Below are positions 44,257 through 53,093 of a stretch of 64,000 bases of DNA, in pieces. The notes under the pieces were generated by a model. That model saw only the letters and a program-made list of their open reading frames with translations. It ran no database searches and was not told where the DNA came from. The DNA comes from CAILZL01 sp049840395. GTDB lineage: Bacteria; Pseudomonadota; Gammaproteobacteria; Steroidobacterales; Steroidobacteraceae. Position 1 is the stretch's first letter, and each line of letters opens with the position of its first letter. The stretch spans positions 744,001 to 808,000 of the forward strand of contig JASGLD010000001.1 of assembly GCA_049840395.1 (NCBI GenBank), in the 5' to 3' direction. The translations under genes were made by a program, and so were the position numbers.

Positions 44257-44288
44257 GCAATGCACCTGCGAGCTTGCCGGTGCATTGC
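44257..44288. repeat. Hairpin downstream of the M16 protease gene
   Basis: A perfect 10-bp inverted repeat (GCAATGCACC / GGTGCATTGC) with a 12-nt loop, 24 bp after the stop of the M16 gene on its strand. There is no T-tract on the leftward strand, so it may protect the 3' end or act as a Rho-assisted terminator. The remainder of the 209-bp gap shows no gene. Confidence 0.5.
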
Positions 44289-44312
44289 TGAGACGATCTT
44301 GCGCGTTAACTT

Positions 44313-47171
44313 TTACTTGGATGCAGCGGCGCCGGTCTGCGGCATCATCACGGCCTGCCATACCTTGTCTTGGATCAGGTACTTGCGTGCCACTTGCTGG
44401 ATCTGTTCCGGTGTCACTGCCTGGACGCGTTCAATCTGCGTGCCGAAATCCTCGGCATTTTCCTGGTCGATTTCGGGAGAAACTACACTCGCCAGAAGGA
44501 TGTTCGATTGAAACATTTTTTGCAGCGTGGCGATTGTGGGGGCGACGGCGCGTTGCAATTCATCGGCGGATACCGGTGTGTTGCGTAGATCATCCGCAAT
44601 GCCGTTGATGGTGTTGAATAATCCCTGCGCCTGCTCGGGTTTGACAACGGAGGCAACCAGCATATAGCCGTAGTCGGTTACATTGGGTGAGGCGCCCAGG
44701 GCCGCAATGGCGTTATAACCGGTGCCGCTGCTGGAACGAATGCTTTCCAACAGTCGGTTTTTCAGCACTGCACTCAGCATATTGAGCGCTGCAAGTTCCG
44801 AACGATTGCCACGACCTACCGGCATCGGCCAGGCCAGAGCCACGCCCGCTTGATCGGCATTGCCGGTGTGTATCAGGGCTACGGGTGATTGTGTGGCGGC
44901 GGGGAAGCTAAAGGTACTGGCAGGTAACATCCGCACGGTGGGAATAGGGCGGTTGTCGATGGCGCCTACTGTTTTGGCCGCAGCTTGAATAGCCTGATTC
45001 TCATTGATGTCGCCGACAATGTTGATCTGCACGGCGCCGCGCAACAATTGCGGTTCGAGCCAGGCGCGCAGATCCTGTACCTGCATGGCCTTGAGGCTGT
45101 CGAGACTGGGTGGTGCCCAACGGGGATCCTGATTGTGCAGGTACCACGGCAAGATGATTTGCAGATAAGAGAGCGGCTGCGCCTGCAGTTGCGGCAGCAT
45201 CGCCGAGAAGGAATTCCGTGCCTGTTCAATTGCGTTGGAGTTGAAGCCGGGCTCGATGAGAAAGGCAGTCAAGTACTGCAGCTGCGTATTGATATCGCTG
45301 GCGTTGGTCTTGCCAAGCAGCAACAAGTCGCCATCCGTGCTAACAAGATTGACGCTGGCAGTTTTGCCGGTCATCACTTTGCGGATATTCAAAGCATCGA
45401 TTTTTTCCAACCCACCTTGCACGGTAACGCCGCTGAACATGGACGGTATTGGTCTGTTTTTGTCCATGGCCAGCAGGCCGTTGCCCACCTTCATGAGTAC
45501 CTGTACTTCGCCTTTGGCGAAGTCGGTTTTGCGCACGCCCAGTACCACACCGTTCTCGAAGCGTACGAAAGTGGTTTTTTCTTCGGCCGACTTTATGGTG
45601 GAGGCGACCTTGCCGGGTGTGCCAAAGTTGGTATAGGGCCAGATCAGTTCTTGGTTGGTAGTAAATTGCGTTGCATCGGCCAGGTAGTTGCTGGAATCGT
45701 TATAAGTGCTGGCCAGCATGGCTTCGCTTCCTGCAACCGATTTGTCGCCAATCATGGCGATGATCGGGCCACTGCCTGAAAACAGATCGCGCAGTGCCTG
45801 GGCGACTACTTTAACTGTGGCACCCTGTAGCGCTTTCTCATTAATTTGCTGCACGTATTGCGGACTGTTGAATACCTTGTTGTTGGTTGTCGCAGCGACC
45901 AGCAGTGCCGCCAGTGCCGGTGTGCTGCGCGTGTCGGCACGTTCTACGGCCACTTTGTTATTGTTGCGAATGTTATTGATGGCTCGATCCAGTTCCGCCT
46001 GAGTGACGCCCTGCTGCAAGGTCACGTTGAATACGCCATGCGCTTCCCGCCAGGCAGTGCGCCACTTCTCCGGTGTGGTGGTGACGGTCAGATCGGTGAC
46101 TTCGGCGGAGCGGAATACGCTGTTCTTGCTGACGCGCGCTGCGGTATAGGGCGCATCCTTGCCTTGCGCAAGTTTGGCGAGACGCTCGTTGAGAATACTT
46201 AGCCCAATATTGTCGAGGGTGTTCTGGCGATGACGAGCTACGCTTGCAGAGGAGCTGTCATAGGGCTTGATCCAGCTACTGGAGATTTCGGTGGGTAAGC
46301 TGGCGTCGGTATAGATGTGCGTCAGCATGCCTTGCTGTTTGGGCGTGCCAAGATCGGGATCATCCGGTGTCTTGCCGGCTTTCCAGCTGCCAAATTTCGT
46401 GCTGATTTTCTTCACGAGCGTGGCGCTATCGATATTGCCTACCACCACCAGCGTGGCGCGCTGTGGCTGGTAATAGGCGTTGTAGTAGCTGCGTACCAGC
46501 TTGGCATCCGCGTTAGCAATGACTTCGGGTTTGCCGCCGGGTAGGCGATCCGCGACCCGCTGCGTCGGCAAGGCAACCTTCATGGTGGATTGTGCGGCGC
46601 GCAGGGCGGCGCCATCGCGCAGGCGCTGTTCGGAGAGCACTACCCCGCGCTCAGTGGCCAGCGCGGCGTCGGTGATGCTCAGTTCCGAGGCGATCTCACG
46701 CAGTAGCATCAAGCCGGTATCGACACTGGTGTCATCGGATTTGGGTAGATCGAATTGATACACGGTCAAGTTTTCGTTGGTCATGGCGTTGGTATCGGCG
46801 CCAAAACGCAGGCCCAATCGTTCCAGCGTCTTGTTGACTTCACCGTCGGCCATGTTCTTTGAGCCGCGAAATGCCATGTGTTCCAGCAAGTGCGCGATAC
46901 CCTGTTGCGCATCGCTTTCCTGAATCGAGCCGGCGTCGATGAGCAGCCGCATGGATAGCGCATTGGCCGGCGTATTGTTCTTCATGATGGCGTAGCGCAT
47001 GCCGTTGGGCAGCGTGCCGAAGGTGACGGCTGGATCGGCTTGAAGATCGCTGCTTTTCTGCGGCCACTGTGCTTTATATGGCGCCGCTTGCGCGCCTTGA
47101 GAGGCCGAGAATGTAGCAACCAACGCTAGCGTGACCAGGTTCCTGCGAGTTTTTAACCACGTGTTCATCAT
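44313..47171 (-). CDS. Periplasmic M16-family zinc metallopeptidase (insulinase/PqqL-like)
   Basis: 952 residues. The ATG pair at 47171/47168 follows AAGGAT; a longer open frame to 47336 overlaps the permease and has no ribosome-binding site. Signal peptide (LVTLALVATFSASQGAQA). The first half is catalytic: LPNGMRYAIMKNN, HLLEHMAFRGSKNM with the inverted zinc motif HxxEH, and a distal glutamate in ATERGVVLSEQRLRDG. The second half repeats the M16 fold (GLEKIDALNIRKVMTG onward, with RNRLLESIRSSSGTGYN) and lacks HxxEH, as in other two-half M16 enzymes. It should form a clamshell that degrades short peptides. Last gene of the GntR-ATPase-permease operon, 37 bp after the permease, an unusual partner for a YtrB-like ABC system. 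Confidence 0.9.
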   Translation of the reverse strand: MMNTWLKTRRNLVTLALVATFSASQGAQAAPYKAQWPQKSSDLQADPAVTFGTLPNGMRYAIMKNNTPANALSMRLLIDAGSIQESDAQQGIAHLLEHMAFRGSKNMADGEVNKTLERLGLRFGADTNAMTNENLTVYQFDLPKSDDTSVDTGLMLLREIASELSITDAALATERGVVLSEQRLRDGAALRAAQSTMKVALPTQRVADRLPGGKPEVIANADAKLVRSYYNAYYQPQRATLVVVGNIDSATLVKKISTKFGSWKAGKTPDDPDLGTPKQQGMLTHIYTDASLPTEISSSWIKPYDSSSASVARHRQNTLDNIGLSILNERLAKLAQGKDAPYTAARVSKNSVFRSAEVTDLTVTTTPEKWRTAWREAHGVFNVTLQQGVTQAELDRAINNIRNNNKVAVERADTRSTPALAALLVAATTNNKVFNSPQYVQQINEKALQGATVKVVAQALRDLFSGSGPIIAMIGDKSVAGSEAMLASTYNDSSNYLADATQFTTNQELIWPYTNFGTPGKVASTIKSAEEKTTFVRFENGVVLGVRKTDFAKGEVQVLMKVGNGLLAMDKNRPIPSMFSGVTVQGGLEKIDALNIRKVMTGKTASVNLVSTDGDLLLLGKTNASDINTQLQYLTAFLIEPGFNSNAIEQARNSFSAMLPQLQAQPLSYLQIILPWYLHNQDPRWAPPSLDSLKAMQVQDLRAWLEPQLLRGAVQINIVGDINENQAIQAAAKTVGAIDNRPIPTVRMLPASTFSFPAATQSPVALIHTGNADQAGVALAWPMPVGRGNRSELAALNMLSAVLKNRLLESIRSSSGTGYNAIAALGASPNVTDYGYMLVASVVKPEQAQGLFNTINGIADDLRNTPVSADELQRAVAPTIATLQKMFQSNILLASVVSPEIDQENAEDFGTQIERVQAVTPEQIQQVARKYLIQDKVWQAVMMPQTGAAASK

Positions 47172-47208
47172 GTTTATCCTTGTGTGTGTTTTATCGAGGT
47201 CTTTATTA

Positions 47209-48684
47209 CTAGGCTTTCTGTCTACCCAGTTTGAGGATGCGATGGGTAAAGTCGATGTCGGGCCATTGTTGCAGGCACAAGGATCGGCACAGCCAGGCCA
47301 ACAACAGCTGGCAGGCGCACAGTGCGAGCAATACATTCGTTGCCGGCAACTGCGTAGTGATATACCAACCCAGGCAGTACATCAGAATGATCATGCTGGT
47401 GGTGGCCAGGGCCATGACGGGCAGGCGTTTGTAGGCAGCTGTCTGCACGCAATCCAGTAACACCGCGTAGCTAAGTGCGATGGCGGCAAGACAGGCCGAT
47501 AGAAAACGCACATTGGCGACTAACACGCCGTCTGCGACAAAGGTGTTCATCAGAAAACGTCGGGTGGTGAATTGTGTCAGTCGCAGCAACAACACCAGCG
47601 CCAGAAAAGCGCCCAATACCTGCCAGAGTTTCTGCTCGCAGAGCTTGAACAGCCCCAGCCGAGTGGCGCCATGTTTCAGCCATAGGCGGCGCGCACGCAG
47701 TGCAACGTTCTGCACCACGGGCAAGGGCAGCAGTGCAATCAACAGCGGCGACATGAGATTGAGCAGGCCCATAATCGAGAACAACAGAGAGAATGGCCCG
47801 CCGATCTTGGCGGTGGGGTCAATGGTGCGTGCCACCAACCATTGCGACCGGGCAATGGGTAAGGCAATTGCGCTGATCAACAGCACCGCCATGAAGATCA
47901 GCGGTCGCACATAGCTGCGTTCGAATAGATGCATGTGAATGCTGTGCTGCAGGGTGCTGTGCGTGGTATCGCCGTGATGCCGGAAGCTCATCCTGGGTAA
48001 CCAGCTGCTGCTGACGGGGCCGATGCGACGCACAGTCAAGTACCAGGCGGTGAATAACAGCAGGGCTGCCAGCATGGTTTGGCGGGGCCAGTTATCACGC
48101 AGCCATGTGACCGTGTGTGTCCAGGTGTTGGTACCGGTGAGCTGGTACAGCACATACACAACGACGATAAATGCAATGGATTTTCCGGGGCCGGCGCCCG
48201 AAGCCAGGAACATCACCATGACCACCAAGCCATTGAGCAACATCAAATCGGTTGCTAGCCGCGGCAGTTTGATCAACATGGCTGCAAAATCAGGAGAGGC
48301 CAGGAACTTCAATAACTCTGCAGTAGTGGATCCAGATGCGATCAGAATCAGGAATGCCACACCAACCAAAACAGAGAACAGTGCCAGGCCGGCCAACATG
48401 ATGAGGATGCTGGCGACCATTTTCAGTCGGAAGTAGGGCGTAATGCGCAGCGTCTTGGGCGCCGATAGATGTCGCAAGTTGATGCCGCTGATGAGTAATG
48501 ATGGAATCATTGAACCCGCAGATATGGCAAACAGAAGTACGGAGTACTTGTTGGGCGTTTTGGCTTGATCGAAATATAGAATCAATCCCGAGATGATTAT
48601 GCACAACAGCATCAGTAGGTTGGTCTTGTAGTGTCCGGGCTTATTTGCCCAGATCAGCCAGGTATTACGCAACACGCCTTTCAT
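47209..48684 (-). CDS. ABC transporter membrane subunit (YtrB-associated permease)
   Basis: 491 residues with about 12 hydrophobic helices, e.g. LLMLLCIIISGLILYF, VASILIMLAGLALFSVLVGVAFLILIA, LIFMAVLLISAIALPIA and LLSPLLIALLPLP-like segments. It resembles ABC-2/YtrC-type membrane subunits that pair with short ATPases controlled by GntR regulators of the YtrA type; no substrate-binding protein is present, so export or membrane remodelling is more likely than import. Its start overlaps the ATPase stop by 4 bp (ATGA). The C-terminus is basic (HRILKLGRQKA) and cytoplasmic. Substrate unknown; the linked M16 protease suggests a peptide. Confidence 0.8.
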   Translation of the reverse strand: MKGVLRNTWLIWANKPGHYKTNLLMLLCIIISGLILYFDQAKTPNKYSVLLFAISAGSMIPSLLISGINLRHLSAPKTLRITPYFRLKMVASILIMLAGLALFSVLVGVAFLILIASGSTTAELLKFLASPDFAAMLIKLPRLATDLMLLNGLVVMVMFLASGAGPGKSIAFIVVVYVLYQLTGTNTWTHTVTWLRDNWPRQTMLAALLLFTAWYLTVRRIGPVSSSWLPRMSFRHHGDTTHSTLQHSIHMHLFERSYVRPLIFMAVLLISAIALPIARSQWLVARTIDPTAKIGGPFSLLFSIMGLLNLMSPLLIALLPLPVVQNVALRARRLWLKHGATRLGLFKLCEQKLWQVLGAFLALVLLLRLTQFTTRRFLMNTFVADGVLVANVRFLSACLAAIALSYAVLLDCVQTAAYKRLPVMALATTSMIILMYCLGWYITTQLPATNVLLALCACQLLLAWLCRSLCLQQWPDIDFTHRILKLGRQKA

Positions 48685-49571
48685 TTGTGCAGCTCCATGA
48701 AGATGTCTTCCAGGGTGAGCTGTTCAATTTCAACCTGCGCATTCAGGTGCTGTGCCAGTAAGTTTTGTTGCGCGGCATGCCAGTCACGCACCACCAGGCT
48801 GGCGTGTTGACCATTGATGCGTTGCGACAGGGTGTGCGGAATCGCCAAGGTTGCAGGCAGCTCGCGTGCGGCGCGGATATGGAGACGAACCACCGATTCC
48901 TTCAATGCGTCCTGTTCGCCATACCAGATCAGTGCACCATCGCGCAGTATCCAGATGCGCGAAGCGGCGCGCTCCAGGTCGGACACGATATGACTGGAGA
49001 GCAGCACGGTGCGTTGTCCATCCTGAGCAATTTCCAGTAGCTGCTGCAGAAAGGTACGACGTGCGATGGGATCGAGACTGGCCACCGGCTCGTCGAGCAC
49101 CAATAGATCCGGGGTATGTCCCAGCGCCAGCAAGGTCGACAGCTTTTGTCGTTCGCCACCGGAGAGTTTTGCAATCGGCCGCAGCAACGGAATTTCCAAT
49201 CGGTCGGCCAATGTCTGGATCAACTCGTGATTCCAGCGCGGGTAGAACGAGGCCGTAAAGTCGAGTTGCTGTCGTCCGGTAAGATCGTTGATCAATTCGT
49301 CTGTCTGCGGCACGTAACCGATGCGAGCCTTGGTCGCGGCGGACAGCGACAGGCTGCGATCGCCATAAATTTCGCAATAGCCCTGTGTCGGACGGCTGAA
49401 TCCCAGCAGCGTTTCCAGCAAGGTGGTCTTACCCGCGCCATTCTTGCCGAGAATGCCGATGATCTCGCCGGCCTGTGCCTGCAGACTGATATTGCTCAGC
49501 AGACTACGCCCGTCGATGCGCTTGCTAATGTTGTGTGCGGCAATTGCCGGTGCCGTATTCACATCAGACAT
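48681..49571 (-). CDS. ABC transporter ATP-binding protein (YtrB-like)
   Basis: 296 residues. A complete nucleotide-binding domain: Walker A GILGKNGAGKTTLLE, Q-loop in GYVPQTDEL, signature LSGGERQKLSTLLAL, Walker B LLVLDEPVASLDP and the switch histidine in LLSSHIVSDLE. A C-terminal extension of about 75 residues (after WYGEQDALKES) is typical of YtrB/BcrA-type ATPases. It should power the permease encoded right after it. Its start lies 8 bp inside the end of the GntR gene, so regulator, ATPase and permease are translationally coupled. The regulator's product is expected to control the level of this transporter. Confidence 0.93.
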   Translation of the reverse strand: MSDVNTAPAIAAHNISKRIDGRSLLSNISLQAQAGEIIGILGKNGAGKTTLLETLLGFSRPTQGYCEIYGDRSLSLSAATKARIGYVPQTDELINDLTGRQQLDFTASFYPRWNHELIQTLADRLEIPLLRPIAKLSGGERQKLSTLLALGHTPDLLVLDEPVASLDPIARRTFLQQLLEIAQDGQRTVLLSSHIVSDLERAASRIWILRDGALIWYGEQDALKESVVRLHIRAARELPATLAIPHTLSQRINGQHASLVVRDWHAAQQNLLAQHLNAQVEIEQLTLEDIFMELHK

Positions 49572-49944
49572 CCTCGTCCTCCCAGTGTTTTTTCATCAGT
49601 GCCTGCAGGTCTTTGTGACTGAGCTGCAGCTGCTTGGCCGATAGCACCAGATGCTCCACCTGTGCCTCGATTTGTTTCAGGCGCTGTGGCAGCGGCGATT
49701 GATTGTGCTTCTGCGCCGCAACCGTCATGGGCTTGCCGCGATTGCGTTCCAGCAGTCCTTCGCTCTCCAGCAAGGTATAGGCCTTGGAGATGGTCATGGG
49801 ATTGACTGCATGCTCCATGGCCACTTCGCGAATGGAGGGCAATTCGGTGCCGGGTGCCAGCTGACCGCTGGCCACCATACGCCGCACCTGTTCCACCAGC
49901 TGGCGGTAAATGGGAATGCCGGATTGTGGATTCAGAATAAACAC
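49564..49944 (-). CDS. GntR-family regulator, YtrA subfamily
   Basis: 126 residues from a GTG at 49944, which gives the family N-terminus FILNPQSGIPIYRQLVEQVRRMVASGQL; the TTG at 49977 is a weaker alternative. The winged helix reads LAPGTELPSIREVAMEHAVNPMTISKAYTLLESEGLLERNRGKP. The short C-terminal helical region (about 50 residues) is characteristic of YtrA, where it serves for dimerisation and not for metabolite binding. A perfect 26-bp palindrome lies 60 bp upstream. It heads the leftward ABC/M16 operon and overlaps the ATPase gene by 8 bp. YtrA-type regulators often respond to cell-wall-active compounds; the inducer here is unknown. Confidence 0.9.
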   Translation of the reverse strand: MFILNPQSGIPIYRQLVEQVRRMVASGQLAPGTELPSIREVAMEHAVNPMTISKAYTLLESEGLLERNRGKPMTVAAQKHNQSPLPQRLKQIEAQVEHLVLSAKQLQLSHKDLQALMKKHWEDEDV

Positions 49945-50004
49945 GGCGCTGGCAATCGCTGTCCCTGATTGATGCAATCGAGTGTTGTATTCGATTGTTG
50001 TAGT

Positions 50005-50030
50005 AACTGCATTAGTAAACTAATGCAGTT
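50005..50030. promoter_or_regulatory. Perfect 26-bp palindrome, probable YtrA operator
   Basis: Arms AACTGCATTAGT and ACTAATGCAGTT separated by AA, with no mismatch. It lies in the 159-bp divergent region between the YtrA-type regulator (leftward) and the third TraB/GumN gene (rightward). The symmetry and position suggest an operator for autoregulation; it may control both directions. I could not fix the -10/-35 boxes with confidence. Confidence 0.7.
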
Positions 50031-50103
50031 ATCCACTTCGGTCAAGCCACACCGGTTTTGCCGGCCTTCTGTTACATTCGGTTCAGTTTACGGTGGAGGC
50101 TCG

Positions 50104-51093
50104 ATGATGCGGCGCTGCTTGATAATCCTGCTGAGCAGCTGGGTCGGTTCTGTGGCCGCGCAAGAAGTCGCGCCGGCAAGCGCCCCGCCTGAGGTCGATG
50201 CAGCGCTTGAAGAACTCGTCATTACCGGCATGCGTACCGGTCCGCGTTTGTGGCAGATCAGCAAGGATGATCATGTGCTGTGGCTGCTCGGTGTACCCGA
50301 TGCCTTACCTAAGGACACGACCTGGCAGTCGCGCGATGTCGAGACTGCCGTCAACGAATCGCAGTTGGTGCTGGCGGGTATGAATGTCAAAGCGACGCCG
50401 GGTTTGTTCAGCATGCTGCCTTTGTATCTGCAATTTCGCCGCATGGTACGACTGCCGGAAGACCAGACACTCAAGGACTGGTTATCGGCTGAGTCGTATC
50501 AGCGCTTCGTCACATTGCAGAAGCGTTACCTGCCCAAGGAAAAAGATCTGGATCAGTATCATCCCAGTTATGTGGCGCAGCGCTTCTTGCGTGCGGCGCG
50601 CGACGCGGCCGGGTTGAACGAGCGCATCAATTTGCAGGAGGAGGTGCTCAAGCTGGCCAAACGTCACAACGTGGGGGTGGATCGTAAAACACTGACCGTC
50701 GACAAACCCAGCGCTACCATTAAAGAAGTGCTCAAGGAGTTGTCGCAGATGCCACGCGATAAGGAAGTTGCCTGTCTGGAAGCCAGCATGGCGCGCTTGG
50801 AGACGGATGTCGGTATTTACAAGGCGCGCGCCAATGCCTGGGCGCTGGGTGACGTGGAGGCTTTACGCAAATTGCAGACTCGCGAACGCAGCGCTTGCTG
50901 GGAAGCGCTCACCAGTTCGCCACGTCTCAAGCAATTGGAGCAACAGGTCCAGGAGTACTGGTTCAATACTGCATTGAAGTCGTTAGCCGGCAATCGATCC
51001 ACTTTCGGCATGCGGCCCATCGACGAATTGTTGGGTGAGGGCGGCATGTTGGTGCGTTTTCGCGCGGCGGGTTATCAAGTCAGTGGTCCCTGA
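50104..51093 (+). CDS. TraB/GumN-family exported protein (third paralogue)
   Basis: 329 residues from an ATG at 50104 with GGAGG 6 nt upstream. Signal peptide (CLIILLSSWVGSVAAQ), then EELVITGMRTGPRLWQISKDDHVLWLLGVPDALPKDTTW, the same block as in the two paralogues at 40969-43143. The family GxxH position reads GVPD, so the expected histidine is absent. A helical middle (RMVRLPEDQTLKDWLSAESYQRF) and the C-terminal GMRPIDELLGEGGMLVRFRAAGYQV match the family. It is divergent from the YtrA-type regulator and shares the palindrome at 50005-50030, which suggests it may belong to that regulon. Function unknown, probably periplasmic. Confidence 0.82.
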   Translation: MMRRCLIILLSSWVGSVAAQEVAPASAPPEVDAALEELVITGMRTGPRLWQISKDDHVLWLLGVPDALPKDTTWQSRDVETAVNESQLVLAGMNVKATPGLFSMLPLYLQFRRMVRLPEDQTLKDWLSAESYQRFVTLQKRYLPKEKDLDQYHPSYVAQRFLRAARDAAGLNERINLQEEVLKLAKRHNVGVDRKTLTVDKPSATIKEVLKELSQMPRDKEVACLEASMARLETDVGIYKARANAWALGDVEALRKLQTRERSACWEALTSSPRLKQLEQQVQEYWFNTALKSLAGNRSTFGMRPIDELLGEGGMLVRFRAAGYQVSGP

Positions 51094-51303
51094 GTGCTAT
51101 TTAAGCGCTGACAGGGCCAGATAGAGTTGTCGGTGCTTACCCACTGACGATGGGATGGGACGCCGCTTTCGGCAGTCATGCACCTGTACTAGGGTTCGCG
51201 GCTATGTTCCAATGGGTGTTCGCAGCCAGGCGTTGCGACCGTTTTCAGTAGCGTGTTCGGGACACGCTGCATTTGTTTCGGGATTTTCATCGGGAGAACA
51301 GCC

Positions 51304-51912
51304 ATGAGCTTTACCTTACCTAGTTTGCCGTTTGCCGTTAACGCACTTGCCGCCAAGGGTATGTGCCAGGAAACCCTGGAGCTGCATCATGGCAAGCACC
51401 ACAACACCTATGTCGTCAACTTGAACGGCTTGGTTGAAAAGAATCCTGCACTGCAGGGCAAGTCGCTGGAAGAGCTGGTGAAGCTGTCCTACAACAATGC
51501 CGACTTGGTGGGCGTATTCAACAACGCCGGTCAGGTGTGGAACCACAATGTGTTCTGGGAATCGCTGTCGCCCAACGGCGGTGGCATTCCGGGCGTGTTG
51601 GAAAAGAAGCTGGTCGAAGATTTCGGCAGCGTCGATAAATTCAAAGAGACCTTCAAGACCAATGCACTGGGTCAGTTCGGTTCTGGCTGGGCCTGGCTGG
51701 TGCTGGGTAACGACGGCAAGCTGAAAGTGGTCAAGACGCCGAACGCCGGCACGCCGCTGGCTTCTGGCGAAGGTAAGGTGCTGCTGGTGCTGGACGTGTG
51801 GGAACACGCGTACTACGTGGACTTCCGCAATCGTCGTCCGGACTTCACCGACAATTTCTTGAACAACCTGGCCAACTATGAAGCCGCTGCTGCGAAGCTG
51901 CAGAAGGCTTGA
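51304..51912 (+). CDS. sodB: Superoxide dismutase [Fe]
   Basis: 202 residues, standard for iron SOD. Removes superoxide to H2O2 and O2 in the cytoplasm. Metal ligands are visible: His in LELHHGKHHNTYV, His in QVWNHNVFWESL, and Asp/His in LDVWEHAYYVDF. AGQVWNHNVFWESLSPNGGG and GSGWAWLVL favour iron specificity. The ATG at 51304 follows GGGAGAACAGCC; an in-frame extension to 51253 has no motif. A clear intrinsic terminator follows at 51939. The 210 bp upstream contain no obvious Fur box or other dyad that I can support. Confidence 0.96.
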   Translation: MSFTLPSLPFAVNALAAKGMCQETLELHHGKHHNTYVVNLNGLVEKNPALQGKSLEELVKLSYNNADLVGVFNNAGQVWNHNVFWESLSPNGGGIPGVLEKKLVEDFGSVDKFKETFKTNALGQFGSGWAWLVLGNDGKLKVVKTPNAGTPLASGEGKVLLVLDVWEHAYYVDFRNRRPDFTDNFLNNLANYEAAAAKLQKA

Positions 51913-51938
51913 TAGAACAGGGCTGATGATCGATGTAT

Positions 51939-51968
51939 GGGCCGGTTTGTAACCGGCCCTTCTTATTT
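51939..51968 (+). terminator. Intrinsic terminator after sodB
   Basis: A 9-bp perfect stem GGGCCGGTT / AACCGGCCC with a TGT loop (51939-51959), followed by TTCTTATTT. It lies 26 bp past the sodB stop. The stem is GC-rich and the T-rich tail is moderate, so termination on the + strand is well supported. Confidence 0.85.
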
Positions 51969-52034
51969 GAAGCGTCTTAACTTATCGGGATTGCTCTAGT
52001 TGAAATTGAGTCGCGAATGATGGCTTGACTGCGT

Positions 52035-52928
52035 TCAGCCCGCATCGCTAAATGCAAATCGCATCGACAGATCCACAGCCTGTACATGCTTGGTCAGGCC
52101 GCCGACGCTGACGAAGTCAACGCCGGTCTTGGCGATGTCGCGAATGGTTTCCAACGACACATTGCCCGAAGCTTCCAGCTGCACGTGGTAACCCTTGCGT
52201 TCGATCTTGATCTTCACGGCGCGTACCAGATCGTCCAGGCTGAAGTTATCGAGCAGGATGCGATCGATATCGGTCTTCAGTGCTTGTTCCAGCTCATCGA
52301 GATTTTCTACCTCGATTTCCACCATACGCTCTTCGGCAGTGGTGCGTGCCTGTGCTACGGCTGCGGCAATCGAACCGGCGGAAATGATGTGGTTTTCTTT
52401 GACCAGAATGGCATCAAACAATCCGATGCGATGATTGGTGCCACCGCCGCAGAGCACGGCATATTTTTGTGCGCGCCGCAGGCCGGGCAAGGTCTTGCGA
52501 GTATCTAAGATGCGGCAACCGGTATTGGCGATGGCGTCCACATAGCGGCGTGTAATGGTGGCAGTGCCTGAGAGTGTTTGCAGGAAGTTAAGCGCGCTGC
52601 GTTCGCCGGTAAGCAGGGTACGCGCCGGGCCTTCCAGCTCGCACAGCAAGGCATTGGGTTTCATGCGTTGCCCGTCGATGCAATGCCAGGTGACCTCGAT
52701 GCTGGGGTCGAGCTGGCGAAACACTTCGTCGAACCAGGCGGTGCCGCAGATGACCGCTTCGTCACGGGTGATCACCCGGGCCTGTGCACGGGTGCTGGCC
52801 GGTACCAGCGAAGCAGTCAAATCGCCGCTGCCGATGTCCTCGGCCAGTGCAAACGCCACCTGTTCACGTAGGCCGGGAACGGTTGCATCAAGGTAATTGC
52901 TGGCGAGGACGTTGCGTTGATTGCTCAT
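52035..52928 (-). CDS. nadC: Nicotinate-nucleotide pyrophosphorylase (carboxylating)
   Basis: 297 residues, normal size. Converts quinolinate and PRPP to nicotinate mononucleotide in NAD synthesis. Signatures: ALAEDIGSGDLTASLVP, GERSALNFLQTLSGTATITRRYVDAI, ILDTRKTLPGLRRAQKYAVLCGGGTNHRIGLFDAILVKENHI, EIEVENLDELEQAL, DRILLDNFSLDDLVRAV and LEASGNVSLETIRDIAKTGVDFVSVGGLTKH. All expected quinolinate and PRPP contacts in these blocks appear kept. Single gene, convergent with sodB and divergent from grxD; the start ATG at 52928 matches the family. Confidence 0.96.
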   Translation of the reverse strand: MSNQRNVLASNYLDATVPGLREQVAFALAEDIGSGDLTASLVPASTRAQARVITRDEAVICGTAWFDEVFRQLDPSIEVTWHCIDGQRMKPNALLCELEGPARTLLTGERSALNFLQTLSGTATITRRYVDAIANTGCRILDTRKTLPGLRRAQKYAVLCGGGTNHRIGLFDAILVKENHIISAGSIAAAVAQARTTAEERMVEIEVENLDELEQALKTDIDRILLDNFSLDDLVRAVKIKIERKGYHVQLEASGNVSLETIRDIAKTGVDFVSVGGLTKHVQAVDLSMRFAFSDAG

Positions 52929-53093
52929 AAAAACAAAGCCCTAGACGGGCTTTTGGCGGTTAGGTAAGTCACTTATGGTGATTGGTTATGGGCGGCTGCC
53001 GTAAAGCGTTTGAAGAATAGGGAAGGGCTCCCCATAATTCAACAATACACACGACAAGATTCGTGGCCCGATTCCAGTACTCGAGGTAATCCC

